Below are positions 1-12,106 of a stretch of DNA of 64,000 bases, one piece after another. Origin of the DNA: Kosakonia cowanii JCM 10956 = DSM 18146 (GTDB taxonomy: Bacteria > Pseudomonadota > Gammaproteobacteria > Enterobacterales > Enterobacteriaceae). The notes under the pieces are model-generated. The model searched no databases. It was given only the letters and a program-made list of their open reading frames with translations, and had not been told where the DNA came from. A program made the position numbers and the translations under genes. Position 1 is the stretch's first letter, and every line of letters begins with the position of its first letter. The stretch is from contig NZ_CP019445.1 of assembly GCF_001975225.1 (NCBI RefSeq), positions 2,976,001-3,040,000 on the forward strand. Direction: 5' to 3'.

Positions 1-657
1 AAACGCAAAGGCATTAAGCTCTTCGCCATAACCGATCATGGCCCTGACATGGCCGATGCTCCTCACCACTGGCACTTTATCAATATGCGTATCTGGCCGC
101 GGCTGGTCGACGGCGTCGGCATTCTGCGCGGTATCGAAGCCAATATTAAAAACCGTGCGGGCGAAATCGACTGCACCGGGCCGATGGTTGATGCGCTTGA
201 TCTGATCGTGGCCGGTTTTCATGAGCCGGTGTTCCCGCCGCAGGATAAAGCCAGCCATACCGAGGCGATGATCGCCACCATTGCCAGCGGTAATGTGCAT
301 ATCATTAGCCACCCTGGTAACCCCAAGTTTGAGATTGATATTCCGGCGGTGGCCGCCGCGGCCGCGAAGTATGATGTGGCGCTGGAGATTAACAACTCCT
401 CCTTTATCCATTCGCGCAAGGGCAGTGAAGCGAATTGCCGCGCCATTGCCGCTGCCGTGCGTGACGCGGGCGGCTGGGTGGCGCTCGGTTCCGACTCGCA
501 TACCGCCTTTACGCTGGGCGACTTCACGGAGTGCCGCAAAGTGCTGGATGAGGTCGGCTTCCCGGAGGATCGCATCCTGAACGTATCACCGCGCCGCATG
601 CTGAGTTTCCTTGAGTCACGCGGTATGGCGCCGATTGATGAATTTGCTGAACTTTAA
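1..657 (+). CDS. ycdX: YcdX, PHP-domain metal-dependent phosphatase (5' end cut by window)
   Basis: The reading frame is open from base 1, so the gene begins left of the window; 218 residues remain of about 245 in E. coli. YcdX is a PHP-superfamily phosphatase with a trinuclear zinc site. Metal-site motifs seen are TDHG near the left edge, the Glu of GIEAN, HPG in the middle and the GSDSH motif near the C-terminus; the first HxH motif lies outside. The sequence is nearly identical to the E. coli protein. It is followed after 20 nt by ycdY, the chaperone known to activate it, so the two are probably co-transcribed. The family function (linked to swarming in E. coli) is established knowledge, not visible here. 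Confidence 0.95.
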   Translation, partial: KRKGIKLFAITDHGPDMADAPHHWHFINMRIWPRLVDGVGILRGIEANIKNRAGEIDCTGPMVDALDLIVAGFHEPVFPPQDKASHTEAMIATIASGNVHIISHPGNPKFEIDIPAVAAAAAKYDVALEINNSSFIHSRKGSEANCRAIAAAVRDAGGWVALGSDSHTAFTLGDFTECRKVLDEVGFPEDRILNVSPRRMLSFLESRGMAPIDEFAEL

Positions 658-677
658 ATACTGACTGGAACTACTGA

Positions 678-1238
678 ATGAACGAATTTTCTATTCTCTG
701 CCGCGTGTTGGGCTCGCTCTTTTACCGCCAGCCGCAGGATCCGCTGCTGGTGCCGCTCTACACGATGATCCGCGAAGGAAAGCTGGCAGAGAGCTGGCCG
801 CTTGAGCAGGATGCGCTGCTGGAGCGTCTGCAAAAAAGCTGCGATGCCCAGACGCTGGCTGCCGATTACAACGCGCTGTTTGTCGGCGATGAGTGTCGCG
901 TTTCGCCGCTGCGCAGTGCGTGGGTTGAAGGGGCGAGCGAAGCGGAGGTGCGCGAGTTTTTATCCAGCCGCGGCATGCCGCTGAGCGCTGCGCCGGCCGA
1001 TCATATAGGTACGCTCCTGCTGGCCGCTTCATGGCTGGAAGATCAGTCAGCGGAAGATGAGAGCGAAGCGCTGGAAACCCTCTTTGCGGAGTACCTGCTG
1101 CCGTGGTGCGGCACCTTCTTTGGCAAAGTGGAAGCCCACGCTACGACGCCGTTCTGGCGCACGCTGGCCGAACTCTCCCGCGATGCGATTGCCGCTATGT
1201 GGGAAGAGCTTCAGGAAGAGTCAGAGAACGAAGAGTGA
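678..1238 (+). CDS. ycdY: YcdY, TorD/DmsD-family redox chaperone for YcdX
   Basis: A 186-residue, mostly helical cytoplasmic protein of the TorD/DmsD/NarJ chaperone family (E. coli 184 residues). Unlike its relatives, which serve molybdoenzymes, E. coli YcdY binds YcdX and raises its activity, apparently by helping zinc insertion. The gene starts 20 nt after ycdX on the same strand, consistent with one operon. The C-terminus is rich in Glu. The ATG at 678 gives the expected N-terminus (MNEFSILCRVLG). No damage is seen. Confidence 0.93.
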   Translation: MNEFSILCRVLGSLFYRQPQDPLLVPLYTMIREGKLAESWPLEQDALLERLQKSCDAQTLAADYNALFVGDECRVSPLRSAWVEGASEAEVREFLSSRGMPLSAAPADHIGTLLLAASWLEDQSAEDESEALETLFAEYLLPWCGTFFGKVEAHATTPFWRTLAELSRDAIAAMWEELQEESENEE

Positions 1239-1334
1239 TTTGAGTCACAAATAATTTGCAACGATGAGTTCGTTGTTTAAATTTATGTGGTGAATGTCAC
1301 TTTGCAGCGGCGCGCATCTGCTATGATGCGCGCC

Positions 1335-1817
1335 ATGAACAGACTCTTCGCACTCGCATTGACGACAGGTATCCTCTCCGGGCTCTGGGGCTGGGTTGCC
1401 GTCGCTTCAGGACTTTTAAGCTGGGCCGGTTTTCTCGGCTGTACGGCCTATTTCGCCTGCCCGCAGGGTGGGCTGAAGGGGCTTGCGATCTCTGCCTGCA
1501 CGGTAATGAGTGGTGTCATCTGGGCGCTGGTGATTATGTACGGTAGCGCACTGGCTCCCCATCTTGAGATTGTGGGCTACCTGATGACCGGTATCGTGGC
1601 TTTTCTGATGTGTCTGCAGGCTAAAAACCTGCTGCTCTCTTTTGTTCCCGGCACCTTTATTGGCGCCTGCGCCACCTTTGCCGGGCAGGGCGACTGGAGA
1701 GTGGTAGTCCCTTCGCTGGCGGTAGGATTGCTGTTTGGCTATGCCATGAAAAACAGCGGTCTGTGGCTCGCTTCCCGGAGTCGTTCATCACGCGCGGCGG
1801 CAGTGAAAAAAGCGTAA
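1335..1817 (+). CDS. ycdZ: YcdZ, DUF1097 inner-membrane protein
   Basis: A 160-residue, very hydrophobic protein with about five predicted membrane segments and a short basic tail. It matches E. coli YcdZ (163 residues) along its length, including the CTAYFACPQGG and FVPGTFIGACATF segments. An in-frame ATG at 1287 would add 16 residues that the family lacks, so the ATG at 1335 is preferred. The function is unknown; the DUF1097 family is an uncharacterised inner-membrane group. In E. coli the curli operon follows this gene; here ymdB comes next. Confidence 0.9.
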   Translation: MNRLFALALTTGILSGLWGWVAVASGLLSWAGFLGCTAYFACPQGGLKGLAISACTVMSGVIWALVIMYGSALAPHLEIVGYLMTGIVAFLMCLQAKNLLLSFVPGTFIGACATFAGQGDWRVVVPSLAVGLLFGYAMKNSGLWLASRSRSSRAAAVKKA

Positions 1818-1944
1818 TTAGCCGTTCGCTTTCCCTCTCTTCCAGACAATATTTCCTGCCGGTTCGCTTGCGGCGCCACCATTTCCGTTGCGCCAGTATA
1901 CACTTAGTGCATGTTCTCGGTTTTGCACCGACAAGGGAGCCATA

Positions 1945-2487
1945 ATGGAATCACGTATGCAGGTTATTCAGGGGGATATTACAACCCTTGAGGTGGATGT
2001 TATTGTCAACGCTGCCAACGCGTCTTTACTCGGCGGCGGCGGGGTTGATGGCGCGATTCATCGCGCAGCCGGTCCGGCGCTGCTTGAGGCGTGCAAACAG
2101 GTTCGCCAGCAGCAGGGCGAGTGCCCGCCGGGCCATGCGGTGATCACCGCCGCCGGCAATCTTAACGCCAAAGCGGTGATCCACGCGGTCGGGCCGGTCT
2201 GGCGCGGCGGGAATGATAACGAAGCCCATCTGCTCGAAGATGCCTATCGCAACAGCCTGAAGCTGGCAGATGCGAACGGCTACGCCTCTATTGCTTTTCC
2301 TGCTATCAGCACCGGCGTGTACGGTTACCCGAAAGCGGCCGCGGCGGAGATCGCCATCAACACCGTTTCGGATTATCTAACCCGCTATTCTCTGTTACGG
2401 CAGATATACTTTGTCTGCTATGACGATGAAACTCTGCGACTCTATCAACGCCTACTCACCCAACACGGTGCCGACCCTGCACGCTGA
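1945..2487 (+). CDS. ymdB: YmdB, macrodomain O-acetyl-ADP-ribose deacetylase / RNase III regulator
   Basis: A 180-residue single macrodomain protein. It hydrolyses O-acetyl-ADP-ribose and, in E. coli, also binds and inhibits RNase III under stress and supports ClsC activity. Visible motifs are QGDIT (residues 9-13), the N25...GGGGVD35 stretch containing the two residues reported as catalytic in E. coli, and the phosphate-binding ISTGVYGYP loop. The ATG at 1945 follows a good ribosome-binding site (AAGGGAG) and gives the E. coli N-terminus; the frame is open further upstream. The end overlaps the probable start of clsC, as expected for a coupled pair. Confidence 0.94.
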   Translation: MESRMQVIQGDITTLEVDVIVNAANASLLGGGGVDGAIHRAAGPALLEACKQVRQQQGECPPGHAVITAAGNLNAKAVIHAVGPVWRGGNDNEAHLLEDAYRNSLKLADANGYASIAFPAISTGVYGYPKAAAAEIAINTVSDYLTRYSLLRQIYFVCYDDETLRLYQRLLTQHGADPAR

Positions 2488-3913
2488 TTCCCGGCTTGGG
2501 CGCGCCGTTGCACCCGTTTGTGAGGCGCACCCCGGTCTTTGCGGCCTGCATATTCTCGATGACAGTATGGACGCTTTTGTCGCCCGCTACCGGTTAGCGG
2601 AGCTGGCGGAGCGCACGCTCGATGTGCAGTACTACATCTGGGAAGATGACACCTCCGGCCGCTTGTTGATGCTGGCGCTGCTTGCCGCCGCCGATCGTGG
2701 CGTTAAGGTGCGTCTGCTGCTGGATGATAACAACACCCTCGGCATGGATGGCGTACTGCGCCAGCTCGATAACCATCCCAATATCGAGGTGCGGCTGTTT
2801 AACCCTTTCTCCTTTCGCTCACTGCGTGCGCTCGGCTATTTAACGGATTTCGCGCGCCTTAACCGGCGGATGCACAATAAAAGTTTCACCGTTGATGGCG
2901 TGGTGACGCTGGTCGGTGGGCGCAATATTGGCGATGCCTATTTCGGCATTGGCGAAGAGCCGCTGTTTACCGATCTCGACGTGATGGCGGTCGGCCCGGT
3001 GGTGAAAGAGGTGGAGCGGGATTTCTTGCGCTACTGGAACTCGGCCTCGGTCTCGTCACTGCGCAGCGTACTCTCGCTGTCGCCGGAGGAGATTGCCGAA
3101 CGCATTCGTCTGCCGGAGAGCTGGCGGGAAGATATCACCGCCGTGCGCTACCAGGAGAGACTCGCTTCTACGCATTTCGCCGCGCACCTTGAAAACGGCA
3201 CGCTGCCGCTATTGTGGGCGAAAACGCGTCTGCTAAGCGATGACCCGCGTAAAGGGGAGGGCAAAGCGCGCGAGCACACGTTATTGCCGCAGCGACTGCT
3301 CAATGTGATGGGTAAACCGGACCGGCAGATTGATATTATCTCGGCCTATTTTGTGCCGGGGCGCGCGGGCGTTGCCCTGCTGCTACAGCTGGCGCGTAAA
3401 GGGGTGAAGATCGCCATTCTGACCAACTCCCTTGCCGCCAACGATGTCACTGTGGTGCACGCAGGCTATGCGCGCTGGCGCAAAAAGCTGCTGCGCCACG
3501 GAATTGAACTTTATGAACTGAAACCAACGCGCGGGGAAGCCCCCATTCACCCGGTGCATGACCGTGGTTTAACCGGTAACTCCGGCTCCAGCCTGCATGC
3601 GAAAACCTTCAGTATCGACGGTGAAAAGGTCTTTATCGGCTCGTTTAATTTCGACCCGCGATCCGCGGTGCTGAATACCGAGATGGGCTTTGTCATTGAT
3701 AGTGAAACGCTGGCAACGCAGATCCACCACCGTTTTCTGCGCAGCCAGAAAGATATCACCTGGCAACTACGCCTTGACCGCTTTGGTCGTATCAACTGGA
3801 TTGAACAGCAGGATGGCGAGGAGATTGTGCTGAAAAAGGAGCCGCATACCCGTCTGTGGCAGCGCATTCTGGTGCGCATGGTCTACTGGCTGCCGGTGGA
3901 GTGGCTGCTCTGA
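2468..3913 (+). CDS. clsC: ClsC, cardiolipin synthase of the phospholipase D family
   Basis: Two HKD phospholipase D motifs are visible (HNK at about residue 136 and HAK at about 377, each followed by an Asp and a GG/GS turn), with the [11 protein letters not shown] segment typical of ClsC. E. coli ClsC makes cardiolipin from phosphatidylglycerol and phosphatidylethanolamine and works with YmdB. A GTG at 2468, inside the last 20 nt of ymdB, gives a 481-residue protein whose N-terminus lines up with the 473-residue E. coli protein. An ATG at 2411 is also in frame but would add residues with no counterpart. The start is therefore uncertain; the rest is secure. Confidence 0.92.
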   Translation: MPTLHADSRLGRAVAPVCEAHPGLCGLHILDDSMDAFVARYRLAELAERTLDVQYYIWEDDTSGRLLMLALLAAADRGVKVRLLLDDNNTLGMDGVLRQLDNHPNIEVRLFNPFSFRSLRALGYLTDFARLNRRMHNKSFTVDGVVTLVGGRNIGDAYFGIGEEPLFTDLDVMAVGPVVKEVERDFLRYWNSASVSSLRSVLSLSPEEIAERIRLPESWREDITAVRYQERLASTHFAAHLENGTLPLLWAKTRLLSDDPRKGEGKAREHTLLPQRLLNVMGKPDRQIDIISAYFVPGRAGVALLLQLARKGVKIAILTNSLAANDVTVVHAGYARWRKKLLRHGIELYELKPTRGEAPIHPVHDRGLTGNSGSSLHAKTFSIDGEKVFIGSFNFDPRSAVLNTEMGFVIDSETLATQIHHRFLRSQKDITWQLRLDRFGRINWIEQQDGEEIVLKKEPHTRLWQRILVRMVYWLPVEWLL

Positions 3914-3926
3914 GGTCAGAGCAGCC
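3903..3926. terminator. Hairpin between convergent clsC and mdoC
   Basis: A perfect 11-bp inverted repeat with a two-base centre overlaps the clsC stop codon (TGA at 3911-3913). On the plus strand it is followed by GTTTTA a few bases later, and the mdoC stop lies just downstream. It could act as a weak bidirectional terminator between the convergent genes, but there is no strong U-tract. Confidence 0.45.
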
Positions 3927-3933
3927 AGCCGTT

Positions 3934-5082
3934 TTACCCGGCCTGCACCGGTGATTTCGCGGTCTTCTCCTGCGGCTTACCGGAGAAGAGGAAGCGAAGC
4001 AGCGGAATACGCAGGTGGATCTCATACAGCACGATGGCAATGCCAATCACAAACACCAGCCCGGTGAAAAAGCCCACCACGTTCGACTGAATATGCGGCG
4101 TAATCCATGCGCCGAACAGCAGCGTTAGTGGGTGATGCACCAGGTAGATAAAGAGCGAGGCGTTAACAAAGTAGCTGACGCGGGCAGACTGGAAATTGAG
4201 CAGCCGGTGGCCAAGCGAGAAGACCACATTCACCATCCAGAAGCCCATCAGCATGGTGATTACCGCTTCGGTTTCATACATCCACCCCTCACCGCTGCCG
4301 TAGCGCTGATTGAGCAGGTAAGCGACAAAGGCCAGCGCCGACCCCACCATGCACCAGGGCGATGGCGTAACAAACAGGCTTTTCAGACGCGGGCTGATAA
4401 AAGTCAGGGCGCCAAGCAGGAAGAAGGGGATATAAAACAGCGTCTGCATCACAGTGAAATTAAACAGCGCGTCGCGCAATATTTCCGGATAGAAGAGGAA
4501 AACGCCGCGACGAAATGCCGCCCAGGCGATACCCAATAGCAGAAACCAGACAGAAAGCTTGCCAAGCGAAATGTCGTTAAGCAGGCGATCGGCGTTGTTT
4601 TTGATGGCGCGGAATAACCACAAGCTGATCGTCGTTAATATAACGAGCACCAGCAGGAACCATAAATGGGAGATCAATTCCCATGACAGCGTATTGAATT
4701 TGTCATAAGTAGACAGGGTGTGCCAGTTAGCGGTGTTCTCCTTAACATGTTGCAACATAATAAATTGCGGCAACGTCAGTAGTGGAATAGCCGTCAACAT
4801 GGGAATGCCTACGCGCTCAACGCGCACTTTCCACCAGCGTTTAAGCGGGTAGCGCAGGTAGAGCATATAGGAGAAGTAACCCGAAATGACGAAAAAGACC
4901 TGCATGCGAAAGGCGTGAATGAAGTCGTTAAACAGCGTCAGCCACCATGAAGGGTAGGTACTGTTGACATGCCACATATGGCTCGAGTAAATGAGGGAAA
5001 TGTGGAACGGGATCCCAAGCAGCATTAACCACGCGCGGATGGAATCAAGGAAATATTCACGTTGTGCGGGGGATTTAGACAT
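3934..5082 (-). CDS. mdoC: MdoC (OpgC), periplasmic glucan succinyltransferase
   Basis: A 382-residue polytopic inner-membrane protein of the acyltransferase 3 family with about ten predicted membrane segments (E. coli 385 residues). It transfers succinyl groups to osmoregulated periplasmic glucans made by MdoG and MdoH. The family features seen are an N-terminal [13 protein letters not shown] segment and a C-terminal basic tail. It is divergent from mdoGH, the arrangement found in E. coli, and the 257-nt gap between them should hold both promoters. Confidence 0.95.
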   Translation of the reverse strand: MSKSPAQREYFLDSIRAWLMLLGIPFHISLIYSSHMWHVNSTYPSWWLTLFNDFIHAFRMQVFFVISGYFSYMLYLRYPLKRWWKVRVERVGIPMLTAIPLLTLPQFIMLQHVKENTANWHTLSTYDKFNTLSWELISHLWFLLVLVILTTISLWLFRAIKNNADRLLNDISLGKLSVWFLLLGIAWAAFRRGVFLFYPEILRDALFNFTVMQTLFYIPFFLLGALTFISPRLKSLFVTPSPWCMVGSALAFVAYLLNQRYGSGEGWMYETEAVITMLMGFWMVNVVFSLGHRLLNFQSARVSYFVNASLFIYLVHHPLTLLFGAWITPHIQSNVVGFFTGLVFVIGIAIVLYEIHLRIPLLRFLFSGKPQEKTAKSPVQAG

Positions 5083-9414
<4,332 letters not shown>

Positions 9415-9426
9415 GCCATCATTAAG

Positions 9427-9455
9427 AAAATACCGGCATTAGCCGGTATTTTTTT
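9427..9455 (+). terminator. Intrinsic terminator after mdoGH
   Basis: An A-rich stretch, then the stem TACCGGC / GCCGGTA with a short loop and a run of seven or more T, 13 nt after the mdoH stop. A classical rho-independent terminator. Confidence 0.9.
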
Positions 9456-9481
9456 ATCTGCATAATCAGAAGGGGAACGCG

Positions 9482-9709
9482 GTGAGAGTGATGCTGGTGG
9501 TTGTCATGGTGTGCGTATTAAGCGGCTGCGGCAGTATTGTCAGCCGGACGATCCCAGGCCAGGGCCACGGGAATCAGTACTACCCCGGTGTGCAGTGGGA
9601 CGTACGTGACTCCTCATGGCGTTTCCTGACCGTGCTGGATCTGCCGCTCTCGCTGGTGTTCGACACCCTGCTACTGCCGATAGACGCCCAGCACGGCCCC
9701 TACGAGTAA
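9482..9709 (+). CDS. yceK: YceK, small outer-membrane lipoprotein (DUF1375)
   Basis: A 75-residue protein starting with GTG at 9482. The N-terminal signal ends in the lipobox LSGC, with Cys16 the lipidated residue. The mature part (SIVSRTIPGQGHGNQYYPG) is almost identical to E. coli YceK (75 residues). The family is linked to envelope integrity, but the molecular role is not known. The stop codon abuts the stop codon of msyB on the other strand, leaving no intergenic DNA. Confidence 0.92.
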   Translation: MRVMLVVVMVCVLSGCGSIVSRTIPGQGHGNQYYPGVQWDVRDSSWRFLTVLDLPLSLVFDTLLLPIDAQHGPYE

Positions 9710-10099
9710 TTAACGCTCGTCCCACTCGTCTGCCGCAGCCTGACCCTCTTCGGTGTCCAGCGGCGGCTCGAGCTGGAATTCGCCCTCATCCCACTCGTGC
9801 AGAGTGTTCTCTTCCAGCCACTCCTGACGGATCTCGATCTCGTCAAAGTCGCCATCAAAGACGCTCTGTGCTGCTTCGCCGCTGTACATCGGCAGGCACT
9901 CGCCCGGTTGCTCTTCGTCGGCAAAAAATTCTGCCTGCCAGACGATATCGCCATCCTGCAGCACATACTTCTGGACATTGAACTGTTGCACATTGAGGTC
10001 ATCTTCATCGACGTCGGGGTTGTTAGCGATAAACGCTTCGCGCGCCGCGTCAATGGCTTCGGCCAGAGTTGTGTAATAGTTCAGTTCAGAATCAGCCAT
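9710..10099 (-). CDS. msyB: MsyB, acidic protein, multicopy suppressor of secY
   Basis: A 129-residue, strongly acidic cytoplasmic protein (E. coli 124 residues). The C-terminal half, with GEAAQSVFDGD, EIRQEW and the ending AAADEWDER, is almost unchanged from E. coli MsyB. In E. coli, extra copies relieve secY and secA defects, perhaps because the acidic chain acts in a general way. The frame is open further upstream, but the ATG at 10099 has an AAGGAG ribosome-binding site and yields the family N-terminus. It lies 64 nt downstream of hypX on the same strand. Confidence 0.92.
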   Translation of the reverse strand: MADSELNYYTTLAEAIDAAREAFIANNPDVDEDDLNVQQFNVQKYVLQDGDIVWQAEFFADEEQPGECLPMYSGEAAQSVFDGDFDEIEIRQEWLEENTLHEWDEGEFQLEPPLDTEEGQAAADEWDER

Positions 10100-10163
10100 G
10101 TAAAACGCTCCTTGATAACGATATAAGACATGCAGAAATCTATAGTCGCTGGTTATGCCAGCG

Positions 10164-11915
10164 TCAAACTTCCTCTTCACTTTTATCGCGGCGCAAACCG
10201 GCCAAGTGCGCTGCTACCGCGGCGTTATGGCGCTGCAAATGTTCCGGGGTCTGACAGGGCGGCTGCTTTATCACAAACGCGGTACGACGAGAGGAGAAGT
10301 GAAGATCGTCGGCAAAAAAGTTGCCCCGCATCCTGCTAAGCTCCTCCCGGCGATACGCATCCAGGGGACGCCCGCGGCGCATCGCCTCCTGCGCGCGCGC
10401 TTTTGCCTTGTGTGAATCGGGCAGGGCGGCAGGCGCAATCATCGCGCTGGCATGGCTTACCACCGTCTCAAGAAACGCCTCGCGCGGGATATCAAGCACC
10501 GAGTCGACGAGGCCGAGTGCCGCCGCCTGCCTGGCGCTAATCGGCAGGCAATTCTCACTCAGCGCCACCGCCGCTTCAGCGTCCGCGCGCCACGGTAGGG
10601 TTAAGGTCCAGAACTCCGACCCGTGCAGCCCCATGGTTTTGTAATGCGGATTAATCACCACGCCCGCCCGCATAAATACGCGATCGGCCGCCAGCATCAG
10701 CATCGCGCCGCCCGCGCCGGCATTGGCATTGACCGCACTTATCACCAGCTTGTCGCGACAGGTGAGGATCGCTTCGGCAAAGTCATCGATCGCGTTGATC
10801 GACGCCCATCCCTCTTCGGCAGGGTTAGCCGCCACATGAACGGAGTTAAGCTCAATGCCGTTTGACCAGAAATCATCCCCACCGGCGAGCACAATGGCAT
10901 CCACGCTGCTATCTCCGGCAGCGCGCGCAAAGAGCGCGGTGAGGTTCTGCGAATCACGGACGGTAAATGCGCCGTTGAGTAGCGGGAAATGAAGAATGGC
11001 GACACGCCCGCGCGTCTCAAGCCAGGGCTTGTTGGGGTGCTGCGCATCAAGTACCGGCAGCGAAGCGCACGCTGCGAGTTCGTCCCGCAGCGCTACCGCG
11101 GCGGGAAGTTTGACCTGCGCACAGGCGTGTTTGTCACTGCGGCGCAGGTGACCGATCCACAGCGCGCCATCGAGGGTTGCCACACAGAGCGCATCGCCGT
11201 CGCGGGCAAAAATCTCTCCGACGTGCCCACGTCGGCTGGCAACAGTTGCCTCAGCCTGCCAGGCATTAAATACCCGCACCGGCACGCCTGCTAACTGTGT
11301 TGGCGCACCGGGCAGGCTGTCGCTGGCGCGGATTTTACGCAGCAGCAGGTCGGTGGGATCGCACTGCCAGTCAAGGGTGCGCGCGCTTATCGGCAGCGCT
11401 GCTCTCTCACGGCCGCGCGTTGTGGCGCGGTCATAATCAAGGGGATCGCCATGCTGCTGGCCTTGCTGTAACTTCGCGATCAGCTCCCACAAACAGGCGA
11501 CGGCAGCATCGGTAACCAGATGGCGGTAAATACGGCTTTTCGCCAGCGGCGGCAGGGGGAAGGTACGCGTCGCCCAGATGTCGCCCGCATCCATCACCGC
11601 GTTGGCTTCCAGCAGGGTTACACCCCATTCGTGCCACCCTTCAAGGATGGCCCAGTCAAGGGAGCTGGGGCCGCGGTCGCCGACAATACCCGGGTGCAGG
11701 ATAAAGCATCGGAAGCGTTGCCAGATGCAGTCAGGGATAGCCCGTTTCAGAAACGGTGCGACGATAATGTCAGGCGGGTTCGCCGCAAGCCGCTGTTCAA
11801 GCGCGTCATCGCCGGTAAACACCTCAACGGTAACCTGATGACCGGCATCGGTGAGTTCGACAAAAAAACGTTGTGACAGGCCATTAAAGGCGCTGCAAAG
11901 CAGAAAAATATGCAT
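10164..11915 (-). CDS. hypX: HypX-family hydrogenase maturation protein (CO-forming, formyltransferase-crotonase fusion)
   Basis: A 583-residue two-domain protein. Residues 1 to about 270 resemble formyl-tetrahydrofolate-using transferases, with HPGIVGDRGPSSLDWAI (His74) and the VMDAGDIW motif (Asp109). Residues from about 300 form an enoyl-CoA hydratase (crotonase) domain with NANAGAGGAM and the HypX-type GSEFWTLTLP motif (residues 432-440). In studied HypX proteins a formyl group passes from formyl-tetrahydrofolate to CoA and is then released as CO, the ligand of the NiFe-hydrogenase active site, in the presence of oxygen. Here no hydrogenase or other hyp gene is in view. The ATG at 11915 is preceded by a GGA-containing site. 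It is absent from the E. coli K-12 locus. Confidence 0.85.
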   Translation of the reverse strand: MHIFLLCSAFNGLSQRFFVELTDAGHQVTVEVFTGDDALEQRLAANPPDIIVAPFLKRAIPDCIWQRFRCFILHPGIVGDRGPSSLDWAILEGWHEWGVTLLEANAVMDAGDIWATRTFPLPPLAKSRIYRHLVTDAAVACLWELIAKLQQGQQHGDPLDYDRATTRGRERAALPISARTLDWQCDPTDLLLRKIRASDSLPGAPTQLAGVPVRVFNAWQAEATVASRRGHVGEIFARDGDALCVATLDGALWIGHLRRSDKHACAQVKLPAAVALRDELAACASLPVLDAQHPNKPWLETRGRVAILHFPLLNGAFTVRDSQNLTALFARAAGDSSVDAIVLAGGDDFWSNGIELNSVHVAANPAEEGWASINAIDDFAEAILTCRDKLVISAVNANAGAGGAMLMLAADRVFMRAGVVINPHYKTMGLHGSEFWTLTLPWRADAEAAVALSENCLPISARQAAALGLVDSVLDIPREAFLETVVSHASAMIAPAALPDSHKAKARAQEAMRRGRPLDAYRREELSRMRGNFFADDLHFSSRRTAFVIKQPPCQTPEHLQRHNAAVAAHLAGLRRDKSEEEV

Positions 11916-11946
11916 GACTTTCCATCCTGGAAAAGGTGTTCCGGTA

Positions 11947-11960
11947 GGTGATTACTCACC
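11947..11960. promoter_or_regulatory. Short dyad upstream of hypX
   Basis: GGTGA-TTAC-TCACC, a perfect 5-bp inverted repeat, 32 nt upstream of the hypX start codon. The position suits an operator, but the regulator is unknown and such a short dyad can arise by chance. Confidence 0.25.
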
Positions 11961-12068
11961 CACTATTTTTTTTCAGGCCACGGGAAAAAACAAGCAGAGC
12001 GGCGGTGATGCTGCCAGGCAACTTCTCGCCCTGGCGTGAAAACTCTGAATCTGGCCTGTCGCATTCAG

Positions 12069-12100
12069 CTTCACACGCGGAGCAGGCTCCGCGTGTGAAG
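12069..12100. terminator. Long perfect hairpin after the amidohydrolase gene
   Basis: A 14-bp perfect stem (CTTCACACGCGGAG and its complement) around a 4-nt loop lies just past the stop codon of the minus-strand amidohydrolase gene. No T-run follows on the minus strand, so it may be a transcript-stabilising 3' hairpin rather than a standard intrinsic terminator. Confidence 0.5.
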
Positions 12101-12106
12101 AGAGAA

